From positions 558,001 to 622,000 of the forward strand of contig CAVVNM010000013.1 of NCBI GenBank assembly GCA_963749575.1: 64,000 nucleotides of DNA, given 5' to 3'. The notes beneath the pieces are model-generated. The model was not told the origin of the DNA, did not search any database, and saw only the letters and a program-made list of their open reading frames with translations. Shown here in pieces: positions 36,553-45,954 of the stretch; position 1 is the stretch's first letter; every line of letters begins with the position of its first letter. The translations under genes were made by a program, and so were the position numbers. The stretch is from JAMXLO01 sp963749575. GTDB lineage: Bacteria > Pseudomonadota > Alphaproteobacteria > Acetobacterales > Acetobacteraceae.

Positions 36553-36909
36553 TCAGCGGAACGATCGCTTCCTCCGCCACGTCGCCAACCCCAGTCCGAA
36601 CAATCCAGTCGCAAGCAATGCCGACGCGCAAGGTTCCGGCACTGCCGCAACCAGCACGAAGGGCATCGTGATGACGGACATGGATACGTCGGCGCCTCCG
36701 CTGAACCACACCTCGACCGGATCGAACGGCGGTGGCGTCAGGAAGGCCTCCACGGGCAGCGCTACAAGTTCGGGCGCAAGGACGATCGGGCTGAAGCTCG
36801 GCGCTGCGACTGCGGGCTGAAGGCTGATCGGGATGGGGTTCGCCGACGCCGTGGAACCGCAGATCGCGACCAGAATGAGACCCGCTGCTGCATGTCTGAC
36901 ATATGTCAT
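36553..36909 (-). CDS. PEP-CTERM sorting domain protein
   Basis: Exported 118-residue protein with an N-terminal signal (TYVRHAAAGLILVAICGS, cleavage after TASA). The C-terminus has the PEP-CTERM layout: VPEP, then the hydrophobic helix ASALLATGLFGLGLA, then the basic tail TWRRKR. Such proteins are recognised and cleaved by an exosortase and usually travel with an exopolysaccharide. No exosortase gene is in the window. The mature middle portion is short, Pro-rich and has no recognised domain. Confidence 0.75.
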   Translation of the reverse strand: MTYVRHAAAGLILVAICGSTASANPIPISLQPAVAAPSFSPIVLAPELVALPVEAFLTPPPFDPVEVWFSGGADVSMSVITMPFVLVAAVPEPCASALLATGLFGLGLATWRRKRSFR

Positions 36910-37301
36910 CGTCCCGCTCCTCGGGTCTCATCCGTGTGGCAGCATCGGGCCGAGTGACGCAGGAAGGTATGAGTCAGTTCACAGCGGCAGACCCAATAGC
37001 GGGAGCGACGGTACCATGCAGGTCGGCGTCTTCATCCCCGTCGGCAGCAATGGCTGGCTGATCTCGACCACTCAGCCACGCCGCACGACGTCCTGCTCCG
37101 GCCCGGCGCAGCTGCGGAGGTAGCGGCGCATTGCTCGATTGTGCTCCCGACCCGATCGACAGATTGTGTTAAAGTTCCGGGAGCCCGTTCCATTGCTCCG
37201 GATTGATGGGACGCTGCATGATGAGGCGTTTCTGGCTGCGTGTCTTCGGTCAAGGCAGAACGATCACCGTCGTTCTGCCGTCAACCAGGGAGGGTATGCT
37301 G
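36910..37301. other. Intergenic region between divergent small exported proteins
   Basis: 392 bp separate the PEP-CTERM gene and the repeat peptide gene. Short open frames cross it in several phases but none has a ribosome binding site or recognisable product. Promoters of both genes should lie here. The only clear element is GGGAGGG at 37288-37294, the Shine-Dalgarno of the repeat peptide. Confidence 0.4.
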
Positions 37302-37592
37302 ATGCATGTACTGCCGAAAATGGCGCTCGCCGCGCTCTTGCTCGGCTCGACGCTAGCCGCGCCGGCGTTCGCCGCTTCGACCGGGTGTGTCCCGGGCGCC
37401 AAGCTTGCGCAGGGCGAGGGCGGACCCAAGTCGGGTGGCCAGCTCGCGCAGGGCGAGGGCGGACCGAAGTCGGGTGGCCAGCTCGCGCAGGGCGAGGGTG
37501 GACCGAAGTCGGGCGGCCAGCTCGCGCAGGGCGAGGGTGGACCGAAGTCGGGCGGCCAGCTTGCCCAGGGCGAGGGCGGACCCTGCGAGTAA
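37302..37592 (+). CDS. Secreted small protein with five 13-residue Gly-rich repeats
   Basis: A 96-residue protein of unknown function. Residues 1-24 form a Sec signal (MHVLPKMALAALLLGSTLAA, cleavage after PAFA). The mature chain begins ASTGCVPGAK and then consists of the unit LAQGEGGPKSGGQ four times plus a final truncated unit ending GPCE. One Cys precedes the repeats and one follows them, so a disulfide could close the repeat region into a loop. No other Cys is present. GGGAGGG lies seven bases before ATG 37302; an ATG two codons earlier is too close to it. No homologue recognised. Confidence 0.7.
   Translation: MHVLPKMALAALLLGSTLAAPAFAASTGCVPGAKLAQGEGGPKSGGQLAQGEGGPKSGGQLAQGEGGPKSGGQLAQGEGGPKSGGQLAQGEGGPCE
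37404..37583 (+). repeat. 39-bp tandem repeats (about 4.6 copies)
   Basis: In-frame tandem repeats coding for LAQGEGGPKSGGQ. Copies differ only at a few silent positions (for example GGTGGC/GGCGGC and GAGGGC/GAGGGT), so the array has expanded or been homogenised recently. Confidence 0.85.
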
Positions 37593-37663
37593 CCCGGCAG
37601 GAGGTTCGCCCAACAGCTCTGGAACCTAGAGCGGTTACAGGCAAGTTGAAATCGCGACGGGAT

Positions 37664-37747
37664 GATGGGTTTCGCTGCGCTCTACCCATCCTACGAGTTG
37701 GCGCGGACACGTTGCCGTAGGATGGATAGAGCGCAGCGAAACCCATC
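37664..37747. repeat. 32-bp inverted repeat, dispersed-palindrome type
   Basis: The arms 37664-37695 (starting GATGGGTTTCGCTGCGCTC) and 37716-37747 (ending GAGCGCAGCGAAACCCATC) are reverse complements with one mismatch, around a 20-bp loop. The arm sequence (a GTAGGATGG...GCGCAGCGAAACCC type) is a repeat known across many proteobacterial genomes. It separates the converging repeat-peptide and GST genes. Confidence 0.8.
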
Positions 37748-37837
37748 GAACCAATTGACGGCACGAGTTTCCGGTTAGGCCCAAAATGCTGGAATGCCGA
37801 CAGCGCTCCGTGCGCTGGTCGGGTCCCGCGAGCGGCC

Positions 37838-38449
37838 TCAATGACTCGGCGGCGGCGCCGTCGCGACGAACGATGGGCGAGCGGCGATGTGGTCGAACCA
37901 ATCGCTCAGTTTGCCGCGACCGGCCCGCCAGTGAAGATCGGGGTTCCGCGCCTCGAGTCCCAGGCCGCACCCGAGCGTAATCTGCGCAAGATTGAGTGAA
38001 GCGCGCATCAACGGATGTTCGATCTCAGCCTCCCAGAGGTCGGCCATCCGGTTGGCGCGATCCGCTTCGTGCCGTAGCACGGCCGGCGAACGCTCGCGCT
38101 CCGGCCGCACGATCTCGCGACCCCAGACCGAAAGCCCGTCCGCCATACTCCTGGCCAGGGCTTCGAGACGCCGCACCTCCCACGCCGTCTCGCCCGCCGG
38201 CAGATCGAACACCGGTTCGCCGTGGCAGTGATCGAGCCAGGCGCAGATGACGGCGGACTCCTCCATTCCAACACCATCGTCACGCACGAGATAGGGAACC
38301 CGACCCGACGGATTGATCCCGTAATAAGGACTGTTGGCCGTCCGGGTCTGAACGCCGATGACTTCGACGACGTTCTCCAGGCCTTTCTCGAGCACCACGA
38401 TCCGCGCGATCCGCGCGTACGGCGAGCCCGGAGTGATATATAGTTTCAT
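37838..38449 (-). CDS. Glutathione S-transferase family protein
   Basis: GST of 203 residues. The N-terminal thioredoxin-like domain starts MKLYITPGSPYARIARIV, has the cis-Pro in NPSGRVPYLV and the Glu-Ser pair in MEESAVICAWLD that binds the glutathione gamma-glutamyl group. An all-helical C-terminal domain follows. Typical of detoxification or maleylacetoacetate-isomerase-like GSTs; the substrate is unknown. It lies 22 bp downstream of the PatB-like gene on the same strand. Confidence 0.9.
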   Translation of the reverse strand: MKLYITPGSPYARIARIVVLEKGLENVVEVIGVQTRTANSPYYGINPSGRVPYLVRDDGVGMEESAVICAWLDHCHGEPVFDLPAGETAWEVRRLEALARSMADGLSVWGREIVRPERERSPAVLRHEADRANRMADLWEAEIEHPLMRASLNLAQITLGCGLGLEARNPDLHWRAGRGKLSDWFDHIAARPSFVATAPPPSH

Positions 38450-38471
38450 GCGTTACCTTGACGGTGTTGCT

Positions 38472-39632
38472 CTAACGCCGCCGAACCGCCTCGGCCATGC
38501 GGCCAATGATTTCGCGCAGGATCGGTGCCGGGGTTGCGAAGTTGAGGCGCGCGAAGCTGGCATATTGCGGGCCGAACGTCTCGCCAAAGTTCAATCCGAC
38601 CCGCGCGCGATCAAGGAAGAACTGTCCCGCCGGGCATGGCAGGTCCAATGCGGAACAGTCGAGCCAGGCCAGGTATGTCGCCTCCGGCAGCCGCATCGTC
38701 ACGCCCGGCAACTCGGCGCCGATGGTCTGCGCCAGCCAGTCGCGATTCGCCTGCAGCTGCGCCATGATCTCGTCAAGCCAGGACTGCCCGTCGTCCCAGG
38801 CCGCGATCGTGGCATCGACGCCGGTAACGCCGGGGGAGCCCAGCAGTCGGGCGTGAATGCGCGCGAAGAAACTTTCCTTCAGCGCGGGCGCACCGAAGTG
38901 CATCACGGCGCAGCGGAGCGCCGGGATGTTGAAGCTCTTGGTCGCCGAGGTGATGGTGATTGTGCGGGCGGCGATCTCGGGCGAAACCGACGCCAGCGGA
39001 ATATGTGTGTTACCGGGATAGACGATGTCCGCATGGATCTCGTCGGACACCACGATCAGGTCGTGACGGATGGCAAATGCCGCCACCGCTTCGAGTTCCG
39101 TCCGGCCGAAGGCACGACCGGTGGGGTTTTGCGGGTGGCAGAAGATCAGCACGCGCGCGCGAGGATCGGGAGCGGCCTCGTAGGCGGCAAGATCGAGCAC
39201 CCACCGGGTGCCGTTGTCGCGCATCGGGCTGGCGATCAGGCGACGGCCGGTATCCTTGATCGCGGCCATGAATGGCGGATAGGACGGCAGTTGCAGCAGC
39301 ACCGCATCGCCCGGATCGCTGAATGCCATCACCGAGGAGAAGCTGGCCTGCACCAGGTCACCGATCGGGTGCGCGTCGGCAGGGTCGGTGTGCCAGCCGA
39401 AGCGGCGCTGCATGCGGCGGGAGAACGCGGCCGCCAGCGCGCCCTCACGGGCGGCGTAGCCGTATTCCTGGTTGCGAGCGAGACGGACCAGGGCCTCGGC
39501 GATCGCCGGTGCCACGCCGAAATCCATGTCCGCCACCCAGGCGGGGAGCACGTCGTCCGGGAACTTGTGCCACTTGTTGGTGCGGCGCGCCCGCAGGGTT
39601 GCGATGTCGAAGTCGGTCGCTCCGGTGGCCAT
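38472..39632 (-). CDS. PLP-dependent aminotransferase class I/II, PatB/MalY-type C-S lyase
   Basis: Fold-type I PLP enzyme of 386 residues. The start MATGATDFDIATLRARRTNK leads to LPAWVADMDFGVAPAI, typical of cystathionine beta-lyase PatB/MalY. HPQNPTGRAF and VVSDEIHADIVY are substrate/cofactor motifs and the Schiff-base Lys is in TSATKSFNIP. It would release thiol, pyruvate and ammonia from cystathionine or S-alkyl-cysteines. The open frame extends further upstream, but that part belongs to a decayed methyltransferase; ATG 39632 has GGGGAG upstream. Confidence 0.9.
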   Translation of the reverse strand: MATGATDFDIATLRARRTNKWHKFPDDVLPAWVADMDFGVAPAIAEALVRLARNQEYGYAAREGALAAAFSRRMQRRFGWHTDPADAHPIGDLVQASFSSVMAFSDPGDAVLLQLPSYPPFMAAIKDTGRRLIASPMRDNGTRWVLDLAAYEAAPDPRARVLIFCHPQNPTGRAFGRTELEAVAAFAIRHDLIVVSDEIHADIVYPGNTHIPLASVSPEIAARTITITSATKSFNIPALRCAVMHFGAPALKESFFARIHARLLGSPGVTGVDATIAAWDDGQSWLDEIMAQLQANRDWLAQTIGAELPGVTMRLPEATYLAWLDCSALDLPCPAGQFFLDRARVGLNFGETFGPQYASFARLNFATPAPILREIIGRMAEAVRRR

Positions 39633-39739
39633 GCGGCTGGTTCTCCCCTCGGGTGTGTCGGCATACCACCGGACCGCGGGAAGGGCGATGCCACCGGCGC
39701 ACGCCGATCGCCGGAAGGCGACCCACGCAAGAGCGGACA

Positions 39740-40026
39740 GCTTGCACATAACGGCCGCGCGATCCCCGCGGATCAGCATCTCGCCACTCATGGACAGCCT
39801 TCCGTCCGTTTCGAACCGAGCGAGCCGCGCCTTTACCTGTTCGCGCACGGCACGCCGGTCTGCGTCGGGCAGCGACGAATAGACTTTCGAGCCGCGCCGG
39901 GTCGCCCAGCGACCACGACAGGTAAAGGTGGCTCCGTAGTTCAGGCAGGAAGCGCGCGGCTTCGACCATTTCCGGGGCGATGTCTGCGCCAATCACCGAC
40001 CCCGAGGAGCCGACGACGGCCATCAC
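39740..40026 (-). pseudogene. SAM-dependent methyltransferase remnant
   Basis: Fragments of a class I methyltransferase. In one frame GSSGSVIGADIAPEMVEAAR carries the SAM-binding Asp (motif I/II). In another frame SLPDADRRAVREQVKARLA followed by SGEMLIRGDR looks like the C-terminal end of the same family. Nearly all of the core between them is missing, so this is a deletion remnant, not a working gene. It lies directly upstream of the PatB-like gene, and the second fragment is read through into it in frame. Confidence 0.5.
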
Positions 40027-40098
40027 TCCTCTGGCTTGCGCGCCTCGTCGGCAACATGATCCGACGGCGGCTTTCGCGCACCTCGATGCAACGAGAAA

Positions 40099-40122
40099 GG
40101 GGCGGACCTTGCGGCCCGCCCC
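40099..40122 (-). terminator. Rho-independent terminator of groESL
   Basis: On the minus strand a GGGGCGGGCC stem, GCAA loop and GGTCCGCCCC (one G-U pair) are followed by TTTCTC. It lies 28-51 bp beyond the groL stop, the expected place. Confidence 0.75.
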
Positions 40123-40149
40123 CTTCGGTTCGTCGCGTTGGGCTTCGGA

Positions 40150-41796
<1,647 letters not shown>

Positions 41797-41821
41797 GTAT
41801 CGGTTTCCTTCGTGGTTGTGG

Positions 41822-42139
41822 TTAAGCGGCCTTGCGCTTGGCGGCGGGCTGGCCCTCGATGATGCCCATGATGTCGGACTCCTTCATGATCAGGAGCTCC
41901 TCGCCATCCAGCTTCACCTCGGTGCCGGACCACTTGCCGAACAGGATGCGGTCGCCGGCCTTGACGTCGAGCGGCACCAGCTTGCCGGCCTCGTCGCGGG
42001 CGCCAGCGCCGGCGGCGACGATTTCGCCCTCCATCGGCTTCTCCTTCGCCGTGTCGGGGATGATGATGCCGCCCGCGGTCTTTTCCTCGGCTTCAAGCCG
42101 ACGGACCACGACCCGGTCGTGCAGGGGACGGAATTTCAT
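41822..42139 (-). CDS. groS: Co-chaperonin GroES (10 kDa)
   Basis: GroES lid of 105 residues starting MKFRPLHDRVVVRRLEAEEK. The mobile loop KTAGGIIIPDTAKEKP and the C-terminal LIMKESDIMGIIE are standard; a short extra tail (GQPAAKRKAA) is present, as in several alphaproteobacteria. AGGAG precedes ATG 42139. First gene of the groESL operon. Confidence 0.97.
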   Translation of the reverse strand: MKFRPLHDRVVVRRLEAEEKTAGGIIIPDTAKEKPMEGEIVAAGAGARDEAGKLVPLDVKAGDRILFGKWSGTEVKLDGEELLIMKESDIMGIIEGQPAAKRKAA

Positions 42140-42233
42140 TCGGATCGCTCCTGAGTGATCTCGCCAATGGGATGAATGTGGTTTCACCAACGAGCCCGCC
42201 GCGGCCCCTCCATGGGCACCGTGGCGCGGCTTG

Positions 42234-42260
42234 TTAGCACTCCCCTCCGGAGAGTGCCAG
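42234..42260 (-). promoter_or_regulatory. CIRCE operator (HrcA binding site)
   Basis: TTAGCACTC-N9-GAGTGCCAG lies 95-121 bp upstream of groS. The left arm matches the CIRCE consensus exactly; the right arm differs at two bases (GAGTGCTAA expected). It places groESL under HrcA repression; hrcA itself is not in the window. Confidence 0.9.
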
Positions 42261-42419
42261 CGATCTAGTCGCCTCGGCGTGTGAAGTCAAGCGTTCGGCA
42301 GCAGCCGCCTATCGCGAGTGCCAGACCATTGAAATTACTGCGATTCGTCTTGCGCAAGCAGCCCATGTTGATGACATGCTGGTGTCGCAGAACACCGGGG
42401 ATATCGAACGGAGAGCAGA

Positions 42420-42680
42420 ATGAGCCTCGCGCTCCAGCTGAAGGACTACCGGCTGACCACGGCCAGTATCTTCTATCACATGCCCGACCACCCCGGCATC
42501 CTGCAGGCCTACGTCTGGCAGGAGGTCGACACGGCGCCGGACTTTCCCGAGTTGCGGAAGTTTCTGAAGTTCTGGCAAGGATCGCTCGACGGCAAGCTGC
42601 ATTCGGTAACGGTCGCATCGGCCAAGGTGATACAGCCGGCCAAATGGCGGCACCAGCGCGCCTCCTACGTGCTGAACTGA
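42420..42680 (+). CDS. Usg-family protein
   Basis: An 86-residue protein of the Usg family, found near trp genes in some alphaproteobacteria, with no known function. It reads LKDYRLTTASIFYHMPDHP, LQAYVWQEVDTAPDFPEL and ends SVTVASAKVIQPAKW plus a short tail, matching the family length. GGAGAG lies just upstream of the ATG. It is divergent from groESL and stands alone. Confidence 0.85.
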   Translation: MSLALQLKDYRLTTASIFYHMPDHPGILQAYVWQEVDTAPDFPELRKFLKFWQGSLDGKLHSVTVASAKVIQPAKWRHQRASYVLN

Positions 42681-42857
42681 AACGGGTCGGCGCCAAAGGG
42701 CTCGTGCTCAGCGCCGGACGATGCGATGCCGCCGCCGGTTTGCGGAACGGGCTGACAACGGGCAGCGCAGTCCCCGCAATCGAATACTGAGCCATCGTTG
42801 TCATACGGGCGCGTCGTCAATTATGCACATTCAGCGCCGCCGCCTATATTGTGCGCC

Positions 42858-43952
42858 ATGCCCTTCGACGTTCGCGACTTTCCCGGCGCTCCGCCGGAGG
42901 ATCGCGCGACAGGCCGACATGGTCGCCGGCTGGTCGCGATATGGTTGTTCAGCGTCGCTGGCATGGTCCTGGCGATGATTGTGCTCGGGGGGGCAACCCG
43001 CCTCACCGGTTCCGGCCTATCGATCATGGAATGGGCGCCGTTCGCCGGTGCTCTGCCGCCAATGAGCGACGCCGAATGGCAGCGGCTCTACCATCTCTAC
43101 CAGCAGATTCCGCAATATGCCCTGGTGAACGATGACCTTTCCCTTGATGGTTTCAAGCGGATCTTCTGGCTGGAATGGATTCATCGGCTGTGGGGCCGGC
43201 TGATCGGGATTGCCTTCATCGTGCCAATGATCTGGTGGTGGGCGACGGGCCGGATCGAACGCAGGTTGCGCCCGCGTCTTGCCCTGTTGTTCGTGCTGGG
43301 CGGGCTGCAAGGGGCGGTTGGCTGGTTCATGGTGGCATCGGGCTTCGAACCCGACGCAACCGCCGTGTCGCCGTACCGGCTGGTGGTCCATCTGGCACTT
43401 GCCCTGACCCTCTATGCCGCGATTCTGTGGACCGGCCTGAACGTGCTGCAACCGCTGCCGCCACGTCCTCCAGCAGTCAGCATTCTGCGCTGGCTCGGCT
43501 GGTCCTGCTGTGTGTGCATCGCGCTGACTATCCTGGCGGGCGGATTCGTCGCGGGAATTCACGCTGGTCTCGACTACAACACCTTCCCGCTCATGGATGG
43601 ACAGTTGATGCCGCCAGGCTATACCAGGCTTGCGCCGTTGGTTCGCAACCTGACGGAGAATATTGCCGCGGTGCAATTCGACCATCGCCTGCTGGCGACG
43701 CTGACCGTCGCGGTGACCGTTGGCACTGTCGCCGTCGGCTTCGCCGTGCGTCCGCCACGCGCATCGCGTCGCGCACTGTTGGCACTCCTTGGCGTCGCAC
43801 TGGCGCAATACCTGCTAGGCGTTGCCACACTGCTGCTGGTCGTGCCGATCGCGCTGGCGACATTGCATCAGGCGGTCGCCGCGCTGCTGCTCACCGCCGC
43901 GATTGTCCTGTTGCATGCCAACCGCGCGCCCCAGGTCTGGCGGCGGCCGTAA
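42858..43952 (+). CDS. ctaA: Heme A synthase (COX15/CtaA)
   Basis: Inner-membrane protein of 364 residues with eight predicted helices that oxidises the haem O methyl to haem A for cytochrome c oxidase. Haem-ligand His residues are recognisable in WLEWIHRLWGRLIG, VVHLALALTLYA, FDHRLLATLT and LHQAVAALLL. VLGGATRLTGSGLSI and GLDYNTFPLMDG are family signatures. The ATG at 42858 gives MPFDVRDFPGAPP; the open frame extends 60 bp further up without a good start. Its stop overlaps the start of the histidine kinase gene (TAATG). Confidence 0.95.
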   Translation: MPFDVRDFPGAPPEDRATGRHGRRLVAIWLFSVAGMVLAMIVLGGATRLTGSGLSIMEWAPFAGALPPMSDAEWQRLYHLYQQIPQYALVNDDLSLDGFKRIFWLEWIHRLWGRLIGIAFIVPMIWWWATGRIERRLRPRLALLFVLGGLQGAVGWFMVASGFEPDATAVSPYRLVVHLALALTLYAAILWTGLNVLQPLPPRPPAVSILRWLGWSCCVCIALTILAGGFVAGIHAGLDYNTFPLMDGQLMPPGYTRLAPLVRNLTENIAAVQFDHRLLATLTVAVTVGTVAVGFAVRPPRASRRALLALLGVALAQYLLGVATLLLVVPIALATLHQAVAALLLTAAIVLLHANRAPQVWRRP

Positions 43953-45880
43953 TGGCGACCAACGCCCCGAGTGTGCTGTTGCCGCAGGACGTACTGGAAA
44001 CCTCATTCGAGAGTGCGTTGAGCAGGATCAACGCAGTGCTTGCGACGCTGCGGACCGGGCTCGCTGCGTTTGGCCGCGACGGTACCGTGATTTTCGCCAA
44101 TCCGCGATTCGGCGAGCTGTTCGGTCTCGGGTCCGCTCATGTGCCCGACGGTATCTTGTTCTCACGTCTGCTCGACCAGATCGCGTCACGGGAGCATTTC
44201 GCGGGACCCGATGTCGCCGCCTTCATTGCCGCGCAGCGCGATGCGGATCGGTCGCGTCCTTCGGCGACCCGTCGCGTCAGCGCCAACGGACAGGCCATCG
44301 ACATCGTCTCGGATCCGTTGCCCGACGGCGGCTGGATCCTGACCCTTACCGATGTCAGCCCGGTCGCGCGTGCCGAGGACGACGCACTTCGGCGCGCCAC
44401 ACTGTTGCAGTCCATCCTCGAGGCGTTTCCGCACGGCGTTTGCGTCTACGGTGCGGATCGTCGAGTGACGATGTTCAACAAGGCGTACACCCTGGTCATG
44501 GCCGGCGCCCCGCTGCACGTCGGCGATCACCTTGAAGACGTGATCCGGCGGCGTGCCACGGTAGGCGAGTATGGACCCGGCGCCGCCGCCGAGGTCTTCG
44601 CCCAGCAGATGGCCTTCGACGTCACCCGCCCACAGATGCGCAAGCGCCGGCGACCGAATGGCACGACGCTGGATGTGCGCACCACACCGCTGCCTGACGG
44701 TGGCTATATCAGCGTGGTGACCGACATCACCCCGCTGACCGAAGCGGAGGCGCAGGTGTCGCGCCGTGCTGACGAGTTGGCGTTCATGCTGTCCAACATC
44801 CGTCACGGGGTCGTGCTTTGGGGACCCAACGCGCGCCTGGTCGCCAGCAACGCGATCGCGACCGAGCTCCTGGAGTTGCCGCCAGGGCTGCTGACGCCGG
44901 GACGAACCCGGGACGAGCTGATCGAAGCCATGTCCGTGCGTGGCCATTTCGGCGAAGGCGATCCTTCTGCGGCGCGCCTCCGCGCGCTGCGGGCGATCGA
45001 CCGGTCGGTGCCGGTGGTCCGTCAGTCGGTTAGCAGGTCGGGCCGGGTGCTGGACTTCCGCTCCGACCCAACGCCTGACGGCGGCTGGGTCAGCACCTTC
45101 ACCGACGTGACGGAGGCGCGAGCCGCCCAGGACGAACTCCGCCGCGCCAAGGAGGCGGCGGAGGCGGCGAACCAGGCGAAGTCGCGTTTCCTTGCCACCA
45201 TGAGCCACGAACTGCGTACTCCGCTCAACGCGGTGATCGGCTTTTCCGATGCGCTGCTGCACGAGGCGGCCAATCCGACGCGCGCCCGGGTGGCGGAGTT
45301 CGCCACCCAGATCAACGAGGCCGGACATCATTTGCTCGGACTGATCAACAGCATCCTCGACGTGGCGCGGATCGAGTCCGGCCGCTTCGACCTCGCCTCC
45401 GACCGGGTCAACATCGCCCGCATGGTGCGGCATTGCGTGCGCCAATCGGACGCCGCGGCACAGGCTGCGGAGCTCACTCTCACCGCCGATGTGCCCGCCG
45501 ACCTGCCGCAACTCCGGGCAGACGAGAGACGGCTGCAGCAGGCGCTCAACCATCTGCTGTCCAATGCGGTGAAATTCACCGAGGCGGGCGGTACGGTGTC
45601 GGTCGGTGCATTGCTGGAAGCCGACGGCAGGTTGCTGCTGTTCGTCCAGGACACCGGCATCGGCATCCCGGAAGACGACATCGAGCGGGTATTCGAGCCG
45701 TTCACGCAGCTCGACAGCACGCTGGCGCGTCGCTACCAGGGCGCCGGTCTCGGCCTGTACGTGTCGCGAGCCCTGATCGCCGGCCACGGCGGGGAGCTTT
45801 CGCTGCGCAGCGCGCCGGGCACGGGAACCATCGCGGAAATCCGCCTGCCGGCTGATCGACTGGTTGCCGGTGGTCAGTAG
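43952..45880 (+). CDS. PAS-domain sensor histidine kinase
   Basis: Soluble sensor kinase of 642 residues with no transmembrane segment. Three successive PAS-like modules are visible, each ending in a similar phrase: PLPDGGWILTLTDVS (about 122-136), PLPDGGYISVVTDIT (246-260) and PTPDGGWVSTFTDVT (373-387). A coiled linker leads to the H box FLATMSHELRTPLNA with the phosphoacceptor His419. The ATPase domain has the N box HLLSNAVKF, DTGIGIPEDDIERVFEPF and GAGLGLYVSR. No response regulator is adjacent. It overlaps ctaA, suggesting co-expression, perhaps sensing redox or respiratory state; that is inference. Confidence 0.92.
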   Translation: MATNAPSVLLPQDVLETSFESALSRINAVLATLRTGLAAFGRDGTVIFANPRFGELFGLGSAHVPDGILFSRLLDQIASREHFAGPDVAAFIAAQRDADRSRPSATRRVSANGQAIDIVSDPLPDGGWILTLTDVSPVARAEDDALRRATLLQSILEAFPHGVCVYGADRRVTMFNKAYTLVMAGAPLHVGDHLEDVIRRRATVGEYGPGAAAEVFAQQMAFDVTRPQMRKRRRPNGTTLDVRTTPLPDGGYISVVTDITPLTEAEAQVSRRADELAFMLSNIRHGVVLWGPNARLVASNAIATELLELPPGLLTPGRTRDELIEAMSVRGHFGEGDPSAARLRALRAIDRSVPVVRQSVSRSGRVLDFRSDPTPDGGWVSTFTDVTEARAAQDELRRAKEAAEAANQAKSRFLATMSHELRTPLNAVIGFSDALLHEAANPTRARVAEFATQINEAGHHLLGLINSILDVARIESGRFDLASDRVNIARMVRHCVRQSDAAAQAAELTLTADVPADLPQLRADERRLQQALNHLLSNAVKFTEAGGTVSVGALLEADGRLLLFVQDTGIGIPEDDIERVFEPFTQLDSTLARRYQGAGLGLYVSRALIAGHGGELSLRSAPGTGTIAEIRLPADRLVAGGQ

Positions 45881-45954
45881 TCACGGTGGTCAGTAGTCAA
45901 GTCAGTCCCGAGGCCCCACATTCATGCTCTGCCACCGTTGCTGAGGGATCCGCC

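Noticed and set aside
37264..37764. Minus-strand Arg/Pro repeat frame opposite the 39-bp array
   Set aside because: Mirror of the secreted repeat peptide; it also runs through the 37664-37747 palindrome.
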